Source: UBA1738 sp964388835 (GTDB lineage: Bacteria; Bacillota; Clostridia; UBA1381). Taken from it: a DNA stretch of 11,889 bases. The notes beneath the pieces are model-generated. The model did no database searches, had not been told where the DNA came from, and saw nothing but the letters and a program-made list of their open reading frames with translations. The stretch's first letter is position 1. Each line of letters opens with the position of its first letter. Made by a program: the position numbers and the translations under genes. The DNA is taken from NCBI GenBank assembly GCA_964388835.1, contig CAYMBZ010000047.1, forward strand, positions 1-11,889. The letters are read 5' to 3'. Below are positions 6,184-11,889 of this stretch, in pieces.

Positions 6184-7410
6184 TTGTTTTTAATAAAAAT
6201 CTTCCATTTTCTCAAAGGATATGTTATACTGTTAATATCAGGACAAAATAAAGAGGAATTTATAAATTCGATTATTGCTTGCGGGATTAAGCCGTACAGG
6301 ATTGAAATCCGCGGAGATGCAATAGAAACAGAACTTTCTCTTTCGGATTTTCTCGGATTGAAAAGGTGCGGAAGCGGCACAAAGGTACATATTTTGAAGA
6401 AATGCGGGTTGGTGTTTGTTCTGCGCCGATTGAAAAAGAGAAAAGCTTTTATTGCGGGCGCCGCCGCATTTGCTCTTGTATTTGTACTGGGTTCGCAATT
6501 TATATGGACGCTCAACTTTGAGGGAGCGGAAAATTGCGATATGGCACAGCTTAATGCCGCCGTTCGCCTTGCGGGTGTCAGAGAGGGCATGCTTAAGCGG
6601 GATTTGAAGTCCGGCATCGAAATAAAAAATATCATTTTAAATCATACCGATAATATCTGCTGGGCGTGGGTGTATGTAAAGGGAACAAAGGCTGTTGTAA
6701 AGGTGAGGGAGAATATAATTCCGCCGGAGGTTTTTGACCCGGATGTGCCCTGTGACATTATTGCCGCACGCAGCGGAATTATTAAAAATATTACCGCATA
6801 CCGCGGTGAACGTGTAAAGGAAGAAAATACGGCTGTTGCCCCGGGCGATACCGTAATCAGCGGAAGTTATGCTTTTTTAAACGGCGGAGGATATCTTGTT
6901 CATGCAAAGGGCGAGGTTGAGGCATATACCGAGCATGTAAGGAGCGGTACATACAAACAAAACTATTGCTATAAAAAATACAGCGGCAGAAAACGCAGAT
7001 TTTTAACGCTGAAAATTTTAAATTATGAAATACCTTTATATATCAAAAGGGACATAAAATTTAAAAATTATGACAGTATCAGTCGCGACTATGAAGCGCA
7101 TGCGGGAGACTATTATTTCGGTATAGGTATAAACACTCTTGTATGCGAGGAATACACTGCAAAAAGCGAGCCGATTTCCCGCGAGACAGCGGTGCATTTG
7201 GCGGAGCTTGAGCTGGAAAAGGAGATTGCGCGCGAGCTTTTGCCGGGTGCGAGAATGGTTGGGAGAAATACCGAGGTTACCGAAATTGACAATGAAACGA
7301 TTTCGGTGACCTTGAGAATGAGTTTTATTGAACAAATAGGGACAGAAAAAAGGATTGAAGAGGTGACATTTGTTGAACCAAAGACAGATAGAGCTTCCGT
7401 CGGAGATTGA
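6184..7410 (+). CDS. yqfD: sporulation protein YqfD
   Basis: Protein of 408 residues matching YqfD (about 400 in B. subtilis), a sigma-E-controlled sporulation protein with one membrane anchor; its precise activity is not established. A short N-terminal domain (1-80) is followed by a basic stretch RRLKKRK (81-87), a membrane helix at about 88-110, and a large domain expected on the far side. That domain contains GVREGMLKRDL (131-141) and NICWAWVYVKGTKAVVKV (157-174), as in relatives. An open frame extends back to 6085, inside yqfC. TTG at 6184 is preferred: GAGGT (6171-6175) is eight bases upstream and the resulting N-terminus aligns in length with the Bacillus protein. The 3' end overlaps phoH by 41 bases. 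Confidence 0.9.
   Translation: MFLIKIFHFLKGYVILLISGQNKEEFINSIIACGIKPYRIEIRGDAIETELSLSDFLGLKRCGSGTKVHILKKCGLVFVLRRLKKRKAFIAGAAAFALVFVLGSQFIWTLNFEGAENCDMAQLNAAVRLAGVREGMLKRDLKSGIEIKNIILNHTDNICWAWVYVKGTKAVVKVRENIIPPEVFDPDVPCDIIAARSGIIKNITAYRGERVKEENTAVAPGDTVISGSYAFLNGGGYLVHAKGEVEAYTEHVRSGTYKQNYCYKKYSGRKRRFLTLKILNYEIPLYIKRDIKFKNYDSISRDYEAHAGDYYFGIGINTLVCEEYTAKSEPISRETAVHLAELELEKEIARELLPGARMVGRNTEVTEIDNETISVTLRMSFIEQIGTEKRIEEVTFVEPKTDRASVGD
6202..6230 (+). promoter_or_regulatory. possible internal promoter in yqfD
   Basis: TTCCAT (6202-6207), a 17-base spacer and TATACT (6225-6230) with an upstream TGT (extended -10) lie inside the start of yqfD. The -35 box is poor. It could supply vegetative transcription of phoH-ybeY-dgkA-era, which should not depend on a sporulation promoter, but a chance match is equally possible. 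Confidence 0.22.
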
Positions 7411-8383
7411 TTTGCAAAGTCTTTTCGGAAGCTTCGACTGCAATTTAAAGTTGCTGGAAAAGGGATTGGGCGTAAGCATAACCGCAAGGGATAACTGCAT
7501 AAAGCTCTCAGGTGATGAAGAAAATGTGGATAAAGCCGATGAAGTGATGTCGATACTTGTGCAGATTTTGGAAAAGGGCGAGAATATCGATGAGCAGAAA
7601 ATTTTGTACGCGATTACAATGGTACAGGAAAGCGGCGGCTTCGACATGAAGCTTCTGGGAGATGATTGCATTGCGGTTAATCATAACGGCAGCCCGATAA
7701 AGACAAAAACTCTGGGGCAGAAAAAATATATCGAAGCGATAGATAACAATACCATTGTTTTCGGTATAGGTCCTGCAGGCACGGGAAAAACATATCTTGC
7801 CGTAGCAAAGGCGGTAACGGCACTGCGGAACAAGGAGGTAAGCAGAATAATTCTGACAAGACCGGCGGTGGAAGCCGGTGAGAAACTCGGATTTTTGCCG
7901 GGAGATTTGCAGAATAAGGTTGACCCTTATCTTCGTCCGCTGTATGACGGAATGTATGAAATGCTCGGCGGAGAGGGATTTGCGCGATGTCAGGAGCGCG
8001 GGATGATTGAAGTTGCGCCTCTTGCATATATGCGCGGCAGAACGCTGGACAATGCTTTTATTATACTGGATGAAGCGCAGAATACCACTCCTGAGCAGAT
8101 GAAGATGTTTTTGACGCGAATAGGCTTCGGCTCACGTGCAATTGTAACGGGTGACATAACCCAGGTTGATTTGCCGGACGGTAAAAAATCCGGATTAAAG
8201 ACGGCGCAGAGAATACTTAAAAACATCGAGGGCATTGAATTTTCGATATTGACGGATAAGGACGTTGTGCGCCATCCGCTGGTTCAGAAAATAATCAAGG
8301 CATATGAAAAATATGATGATGAACAGGAGAAAAAGCGCAGAAATGATAAGAACAATAATAGAGAACGAGCAAGAAAAGATTGA
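7370..8383 (+). CDS. phoH: PhoH family ATPase
   Basis: PhoH-type P-loop ATPase of 337 residues. Relatives have nucleotide-binding, RNA-helicase-like folds and are linked to RNA metabolism and ribosome maturation, usually next to ybeY; the substrate is unsettled. An N-terminal region (about 15-85) precedes the ATPase domain. Walker A is GPAGTGKT (134-141) and Walker B IILDEAQN (231-238). TRPAVEAGEKLGFLPGD (163-179) and the sensor-like IVTGDITQVDLP (258-269) are typical. The C-terminus is a charged Lys/Arg/Asn-rich tail. Start is TTG at 7370 or the adjacent TTG at 7373, after AGAGGTGA (7359-7366). It overlaps the end of yqfD by 41 bases and the start of ybeY by 41 bases, which suggests translational coupling. 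Confidence 0.95.
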   Translation: MLNQRQIELPSEIDLQSLFGSFDCNLKLLEKGLGVSITARDNCIKLSGDEENVDKADEVMSILVQILEKGENIDEQKILYAITMVQESGGFDMKLLGDDCIAVNHNGSPIKTKTLGQKKYIEAIDNNTIVFGIGPAGTGKTYLAVAKAVTALRNKEVSRIILTRPAVEAGEKLGFLPGDLQNKVDPYLRPLYDGMYEMLGGEGFARCQERGMIEVAPLAYMRGRTLDNAFIILDEAQNTTPEQMKMFLTRIGFGSRAIVTGDITQVDLPDGKKSGLKTAQRILKNIEGIEFSILTDKDVVRHPLVQKIIKAYEKYDDEQEKKRRNDKNNNRERARKD

Positions 8384-8837
8384 GATAAGCCATGAGCTTT
8401 TAAAGGTAATCGAAGAGGTTATTAAAACAGCACTTGAGTACGAAAACTGTGAATTTGACACGGAAGTCAGCGTAACGATTACGGATAATGAAAATATTCG
8501 GGAAATAAACAAACAAATGCGCGATATAGATAAAGCAACCGATGTGCTGTCCTTTCCCATACTGTATTTTGATGAAAACGGTGACATAATCGATTCCGAT
8601 TATGATGAGGATGACGGATACATGCTTTTGGGAGATATAGTGATTTCTGCGGAACGTGCGGCGGAACAGGCAAAGGAGTACGGACATTCATTAAAACGCG
8701 AGATTGCTTTTTTAACGGCACATTCCATGCTTCATCTTTTGGGATATGACCATGTGGATGACCCTGAGGGGGAGCGGATTATGTTTTCGAAACAGGAAGA
8801 AATTCTTAATATACTAGGCATAACGCGTGAGGTGTAA
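8343..8837 (+). CDS. ybeY: rRNA maturation factor YbeY (metalloprotein)
   Basis: Zinc-dependent YbeY protein of 164 residues, involved in 16S rRNA 3'-end maturation and ribosome quality control, described as a single-strand-specific endoribonuclease. The metal-binding motif is seen as HSMLHLLGYDH (127-137), with His127, His131 and His137. Other family blocks are SVTITDNENIREINKQMR (43-60), ATDVLSFP (65-72) and LLGDIVIS (95-102). A longer frame opens at 8304, but ATG 8343 gives the family N-terminus and follows AGGAGA (8325-8330), at a rather long spacing of 12 bases. The acidic insert DSDYDEDDG (84-92) lies where other YbeY proteins also vary. Here ybeY follows phoH directly, without the HD-domain gene found between them in B. 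subtilis. Confidence 0.95.
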   Translation: MIRTIIENEQEKIEISHELLKVIEEVIKTALEYENCEFDTEVSVTITDNENIREINKQMRDIDKATDVLSFPILYFDENGDIIDSDYDEDDGYMLLGDIVISAERAAEQAKEYGHSLKREIAFLTAHSMLHLLGYDHVDDPEGERIMFSKQEEILNILGITREV

Positions 8838-8838
8838 T

Positions 8839-9279
8839 ATGAGCTTTTATCATGCCATTGAGGGAATTATAGCGGCAATAAAGAGCGAGGGACATCTTAG
8901 GTTTCATTTGATTATCACGAACTTGATAGTGGTTTTTGCATATTTTTACGGTCTGTCGCGCACCGAGTGGGCGATACTTTGGGTATGCTGTGCGGCTGTT
9001 GTTTGTGTGGAGCTCTTAAATACCGCGGTGGAGCACGCGGTTGATACCGCAACGAAGGAAATTTTAAGGGATGCTAAAATAGCAAAGGATGCGGCGGCGG
9101 GTGCTGTGCTTGCTATGGCAATGTCGTCGATAGCGGTAGGCTTTTGCCTGTTTGGAAATTTTGCAAGAATATGGGAAACACTGGTACATATATTTACGGT
9201 GCCGAAAATCTTGATTCCATGCCTTGCTTTGGGGATTTTTGATATTATATTTTTAATCGGAGGAAAAAATGAAAAATAA
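8839..9279 (+). CDS. dgkA: diacylglycerol/undecaprenol kinase, DgkA family
   Basis: Small integral membrane kinase of 146 residues. In Gram-positives this family phosphorylates undecaprenol with ATP, returning the lipid carrier to the wall-synthesis cycle. The signature VELLNTAVE (57-65) has the catalytic-region Glu58, Asn61 and Glu65. AKIAKDAAAGAV (79-90) is the second conserved block. Hydrophobic segments lie at about 25-38, 45-60 and 86-106. An additional one at 122-141 makes it longer than the roughly 123 residues of the B. subtilis enzyme. A frame starting at GTG 8827 contains the ribosome site, so ATG 8839, four bases after GAGGTG, is the start. It begins one base after ybeY ends and overlaps era by 11 bases. 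Confidence 0.93.
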   Translation: MSFYHAIEGIIAAIKSEGHLRFHLIITNLIVVFAYFYGLSRTEWAILWVCCAAVVCVELLNTAVEHAVDTATKEILRDAKIAKDAAAGAVLAMAMSSIAVGFCLFGNFARIWETLVHIFTVPKILIPCLALGIFDIIFLIGGKNEK

Positions 9280-10159
9280 TTATAAATCCGGTTTTGCTGC
9301 TATTATCGGCATGCCGAACGTGGGAAAATCAACACTTTTAAATACAATTGCGGGACAGAAGATTGCGATAATTTCAAATAAGCCGCAGACAACGAGAAAT
9401 AAAATTCTTGCCATACACACAACCGAGGACTATCAGGTGGTATTTACCGATACACCGGGTATTCACAAGCCGCACAATAAGCTGGGAGAATTCATGGTCA
9501 AGGTGGCAAAAGAGTCCATGAACGAAATGGATGTTGTGCTTTTTGTGGTTGATGCATCAAAGCCGATTGCACAGATGGAAAAAGAAATTGCGGAAAATAT
9601 CGGCAAAACGGGAGTTCCGGCGATTTTGGTACTTAACAAGGTGGATGCGGTTAAAAAGGAGGATTTGCTACCTATTATAGCGGATTATTCAAATTTGCAT
9701 GAATTTTCGTCGATAGTGCCCATAAGCGCTAAAACCGGTGACGGTGTGGAAATTTTGATGAATGATATCGAGAGCTTGCTTTCCGAGGGACCGCAGTTCT
9801 ATTATGAGGACATGGTTACGGACCAGCCGGAAAAGCAGATAGCTGCCGAGATTATACGTGAAAAAATGCTTTGGCTTTTGGATAAGGAAATTCCGCACGG
9901 AATCGCAATTGAAATAGAAAAGATGGAGGAACGCGAGGAGATTACGAAAATTTATGCGACCATCTATTGCGAAAAGCCGAGCCACAAGGGAATTATAATA
10001 GGAAAGAACGGCGAAATGCTCAAAAAAATAGGACAAAAAGCGCGAGCGGATATTGAAGAAATGCTGGATAAAAAGGTTTATCTTGAACTGTGGGTAAGAA
10101 TTAAGAGCGATTGGAGAAATTCTGACAGAATGATAAAAAATTTCGGATATGATGCATAG
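9269..10159 (+). CDS. era: GTPase Era
   Basis: Essential ribosome-associated GTPase of 296 residues. It binds the 3' end of 16S rRNA and acts late in 30S subunit assembly. The GTPase domain shows G1 GMPNVGKST (14-22), switch region TTR (41-43), G3 DTPG (61-64), G4 NKVD (123-126) and G5 SAK (153-155). A C-terminal KH domain carries GIIIGKNGE (241-249), and the protein ends in the usual WVRIKSDWRNS region. Length is normal. The start has GGAGG embedded in the end of dgkA, overlapping it by 11 bases. Era, YbeY and PhoH in one run form a 16S rRNA maturation cluster. The stop codon is the first three bases of a 12-base inverted repeat. Confidence 0.98.
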   Translation: MKNNYKSGFAAIIGMPNVGKSTLLNTIAGQKIAIISNKPQTTRNKILAIHTTEDYQVVFTDTPGIHKPHNKLGEFMVKVAKESMNEMDVVLFVVDASKPIAQMEKEIAENIGKTGVPAILVLNKVDAVKKEDLLPIIADYSNLHEFSSIVPISAKTGDGVEILMNDIESLLSEGPQFYYEDMVTDQPEKQIAAEIIREKMLWLLDKEIPHGIAIEIEKMEEREEITKIYATIYCEKPSHKGIIIGKNGEMLKKIGQKARADIEEMLDKKVYLELWVRIKSDWRNSDRMIKNFGYDA

Positions 10160-10190
10160 GCATAAGATGGCTGAAATCGATATGCCTTTT
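10157..10190 (+). terminator. possible terminator after era
   Basis: AGGCAT (10158-10163) pairs with ATGCCT (10182-10187), and inside it GAT (10166-10168) can pair with ATC (10176-10178). A short T run follows. The stem is interrupted and the T run is only four long, so termination is likely partial at best. Confidence 0.4.
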
Positions 10191-10230
10191 GCGTGAAAGA
10201 ACCATTTTGTGTTCGGATATCTTATGCCTA
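10157..10230 (+). repeat. perfect 12-base inverted repeat between era and yqzL
   Basis: TAGGCATAAGAT (10157-10168) is exactly complementary to ATCTTATGCCTA (10219-10230), with 50 bases between. The left arm is also the left arm of the shorter terminator-like hairpin ending at 10190, so the two structures exclude each other. The remaining bases up to yqzL contain TAAAAT (10273-10278) without a convincing -35 box. Confidence 0.6.
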
Positions 10231-10295
10231 ACCAAAAAGTGGCAGTATAAAGACGAAAAATTTTGATTATCCTAAAATTAGAGGGGGAAATCAAA

Positions 10296-10472
10296 ATGAC
10301 ACTGAAAGATTTTTCGTGGAAAACGTTTACGGAAACGGGAGATATCGACGCATATCTTTTGTATAAAATCGCAGAAAAAGGCGATAAACAGAGGGAAAAG
10401 GAATGGAAACCTGCAAAACAAGGGGAATTATCACAAGGAGAGCAGATTACGGGGAATCAAACTGTATGCTGA
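10296..10472 (+). CDS. yqzL: YqzL family small protein
   Basis: Small protein of 58 residues, recognised from its N-terminal two thirds. The block FSWKTFTETGDIDAYLLYK (6-24) corresponds to the FTWKVFSQTGNIDTYLLFK-like core of the B. subtilis YqzL protein (about 47 residues), which also sits between era and recO. Function is unknown. GAGGGGG (10281-10287) lies eight bases before the ATG, an excellent ribosome site. A frame extends 11 codons further upstream but has no such site. The last 23 codons run through the start of recO in a different frame. This tail is hydrophilic, does not resemble the usual YqzL ending, and may be a neutral read-through extension. Confidence 0.8.
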   Translation: MTLKDFSWKTFTETGDIDAYLLYKIAEKGDKQREKEWKPAKQGELSQGEQITGNQTVC

Positions 10473-11131
10473 CGATTATGACAGAGAATATGGGGATTGT
10501 GTCGGCATGTGCATACGGAGTACGCAGTAATAGGAGCAAAATGAGGGCGGGAACGCAATTTTTATGCTTCGGGGAATTTGTTCTGAGTAAAAAGGGCGGA
10601 GAAGTTTACCGAGTTGATTCGGTTGAGATTGAGGATGCATTTTTTCCCGTATGCGAGGATATTGTTAAACTTGCGCTTGCAAATTATATCTGCACACTGG
10701 CGGTGGAAATGTACGGCGGCGGTGACCGAAATATTTTGCGCTTACTCTTAAATACACTGTATGCGCTGGCATATAGAGATACAAAAACAGAGCTTGCAAA
10801 AGCGGTGTTTGAAATAAAGCTTGCGCAGTATGCCGGATATGAGCCATGCATGGACAGCTGTATAGTTTGCGGAAAAAGTGAGAAACTGTGCGCATTTGAT
10901 ACATCGGGAGGGATGAAATGCGCTTCCTGTCGCACACCCTCGGATGTGACAATTTCGGGAGGTGTGTACAACACTATTTGCTATATACTTGCGGCGGAGG
11001 AGAAAAAGATTTTTTCCTTTGCGGTAACTGATGAGATTTGCGCCGAGGTTGCGGACATTGCGGAAAAATATATAATTGAAAAAAGCGAACGCACATATAA
11101 GGCTTTGGATTATTTAAAAAGAATAACGTAA
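10403..11131 (+). CDS. recO: DNA repair protein RecO
   Basis: Recombination mediator of 242 residues. With RecR, RecO loads RecA onto SSB-coated single strands and anneals complementary DNA. The N-terminal OB-fold begins with RGIITRRADYGESN (7-20), matching the family opening (GIVLRTxDYGExN). A zinc finger is built from CIVC (153-156) and CASC (173-176), with an extra Cys149 nearby. The helical C-terminal region ends LDYLKRI. The ATG at 10403 follows GAGGGAAAAGG and gives the family N-terminus. It lies inside the 3' end of yqzL with a 70-base overlap, so translation of the two may be coupled. The finger is complete, which is not true of all RecO proteins. Confidence 0.93.
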   Translation: METCKTRGIITRRADYGESNCMLTIMTENMGIVSACAYGVRSNRSKMRAGTQFLCFGEFVLSKKGGEVYRVDSVEIEDAFFPVCEDIVKLALANYICTLAVEMYGGGDRNILRLLLNTLYALAYRDTKTELAKAVFEIKLAQYAGYEPCMDSCIVCGKSEKLCAFDTSGGMKCASCRTPSDVTISGGVYNTICYILAAEEKKIFSFAVTDEICAEVADIAEKYIIEKSERTYKALDYLKRIT

Positions 11132-11156
11132 ACGGGCAAAGGGAGGAACGCTACAT

Positions 11157-11645
11157 ATGAAAAGACGGGATAAGCACAATTACTATTTGGATATTGCACA
11201 GACGGTTGCCGAAAGGGGCACCTGCTTACGGCGCAATTACGGGGCGATAGTAGTAAAAAATGATGAGATTATTTCCACAGGGTATGTGGGTGCGCCCAGG
11301 GGAAGAAAAAATTGCAGTGATGCCGGTTTTTGTATAAGGCAGAAGCTGGGAATCCCACGCGGTGAGAGGTACGAGATGTGCAGAAGTGTGCATGCCGAAG
11401 CGAATGCGATTATATCCGCCTCAAGAAACGAGTTGATTGAAGCTACTTTGTATCTGGTAGGGCTTGAAGCGGACAGCGGTGAAATCGTGGCAAACAGCTC
11501 ATGTTGTTCGATGTGCAAGAGAATGGTAATAAACGCCGGAATAAAGCAGGTTGTAATCCGCGATACGCATGATGAATTCCGGACAATCAATGTGGAAGAA
11601 TGGGTAAAAAATGACGAATCCCTTGACGGAATTATGGGTTATTGA
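11157..11645 (+). CDS. deoxycytidylate (dCMP) deaminase family protein
   Basis: Zinc-dependent deaminase of 162 residues in the dCMP deaminase/ComEB group, expected to convert dCMP to dUMP for thymidylate synthesis. The zinc site is RSVHAEANAI (76-85), with His79 as ligand and Glu81 as proton shuttle, plus CCSMC (116-120) supplying Cys117 and Cys120. Most relatives have Pro before the first of these (PCxxC); here it is Cys116. GYVGAPRGRKNC (42-53) is the substrate-side GYxGxPxG motif, and INAGIKQVV (125-133) follows as usual. GGGAGG (11141-11146) precedes the ATG by ten bases. It lies 25 bases after recO. B. subtilis instead has a cytidine deaminase (cdd) at this locus, between dgkA and era. 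The exact nucleotide substrate is not proven by sequence. Confidence 0.88.
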   Translation: MKRRDKHNYYLDIAQTVAERGTCLRRNYGAIVVKNDEIISTGYVGAPRGRKNCSDAGFCIRQKLGIPRGERYEMCRSVHAEANAIISASRNELIEATLYLVGLEADSGEIVANSSCCSMCKRMVINAGIKQVVIRDTHDEFRTINVEEWVKNDESLDGIMGY

Positions 11646-11674
11646 AAAAAAGTTTAAAAATAATAAAAAAATAC

Positions 11675-11703
11675 TTGCTTTTTTTGTTTGATTGTGGTAA
11701 AAT
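11675..11703 (+). promoter_or_regulatory. sigma-A promoter of rpsT
   Basis: TTGCTT (11675-11680), a 17-base spacer and TAAAAT (11698-11703) preceded by TGG (extended -10). The bases TGTGGTAAAAT resemble the -10 region of the hppA promoter. Transcription should begin near 11710, leaving a leader of about 34 bases with no obvious structure. Confidence 0.75.
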
Positions 11704-11743
11704 GATTGAGTATTATCTATTAAACTATTCGGAGGTGACATTT

Positions 11744-11889
11744 ATGCCTAACATTAAATCAGCAAAAAAGCGCGTATTGGTTATCCGGAAGAAAACTTTG
11801 ATTAACCAAATGCACAAGACAGCTCTTAAGACTGCTATCAAGAAATTTGAAGAAGCGGTTGAAAACAACAATGTTGAAGAAGCTAAGGG
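11744..11889 (+). CDS. rpsT: 30S ribosomal protein S20 (5' part)
   Basis: The first 48 codons of a gene cut by the window end; S20 is usually about 85-88 residues. The opening MPNIKSAKKR and the later KTALKTAIKKF (26-36) are the S20 family pattern. S20 binds 16S rRNA early in assembly of the small subunit body. Ribosome site GGAGGTGA (11731-11738) lies five bases before the ATG. It has its own promoter and is transcribed in the same direction as the era-recO run, next to several other ribosome-maturation genes. Confidence 0.95.
   Translation, partial: MPNIKSAKKRVLVIRKKTLINQMHKTALKTAIKKFEEAVENNNVEEAK

Noticed and set aside
7286..7319. TTGACA inside yqfD as a promoter for phoH
   Set aside because: No -10-like hexamer lies at 16-18 bases; the nearest weak match is 22 bases away.
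7036..7671. 211-codon minus-strand open frame across yqfD and phoH
   Set aside because: It is antisense to two conserved genes, has low-complexity Ser/Phe-rich composition and no ribosome site of note.
11641..11690. Possible terminator between the deaminase gene and rpsT
   Set aside because: Only A-run/T-run pairing is possible with no GC stem. The T run overlaps the rpsT promoter spacer, so I do not call a terminator.
1..11889. A new defence, mobile or biosynthetic system
   Set aside because: Every gene belongs to a known housekeeping or sporulation family in a largely conserved order. There are no transposases, integrases, direct-repeat arrays or unassigned gene clusters.

Overview
The window comes from a chromosome of a spore-forming, low-to-moderate GC Firmicute, most likely an anaerobic member of the Clostridia. 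Four things point there. The sporulation genes ylbJ, yqfC and yqfD are present. The gene order yqfC-yqfD-phoH-ybeY-dgkA-era-yqzL-recO is the conserved Bacillus/Clostridia arrangement. Shine-Dalgarno sequences are strong (AGGAGGTGA-like) with frequent TTG starts. A membrane pyrophosphatase of the K+-dependent, sodium-type class is typical of anaerobic Clostridia. Genus cannot be read from the sequence. I see no mobile element, CRISPR array, tRNA or rRNA, and no sign of recent transfer.

Layout. (1) 1-2290: hppA, alone behind a very good sigma-A promoter and closed by its own hairpin terminator. (2) 2291-4736: a strong promoter, a 175-base structured leader, then mnmA (tRNA 2-thiouridylation) and a class I DAHP synthase gene (entry to aromatic amino acid synthesis), 17 bases apart. 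This unit ends in a bidirectional terminator shared with the converging ylbJ. (3) 4735-5832, minus strand: ylbJ. It diverges from yqfC across a 76-base gap with sigma-E-like promoter sequences in both directions. (4) 5909-11645: a tightly packed plus-strand run, yqfC, yqfD, phoH, ybeY, dgkA, era, yqzL, recO and a dCMP-deaminase-family gene. Most neighbours overlap or nearly touch. (5) 11646-11889: a promoter and the first 48 codons of rpsT (ribosomal protein S20), cut by the window end.

The long run mixes sporulation (yqfC, yqfD), ribosome and rRNA maturation (phoH, ybeY, era), lipid-carrier recycling (dgkA), recombination (recO) and pyrimidine nucleotide supply (the deaminase). The HD-domain membrane gene (pgpH/yqfF) and the cytidine deaminase gene (cdd) found at this locus in Bacillus subtilis are absent here.

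Every gene belongs to a known family, so I do not see a new multi-gene system. The most interesting parts are non-coding: the mnmA leader, with competing GC-rich pairings next to the ribosome binding site, and the era-yqzL gap, where one arm can form either a terminator-like hairpin or a perfect 12-base-pair long-range stem. The 70-base out-of-frame overlap of yqzL with recO is also notable.
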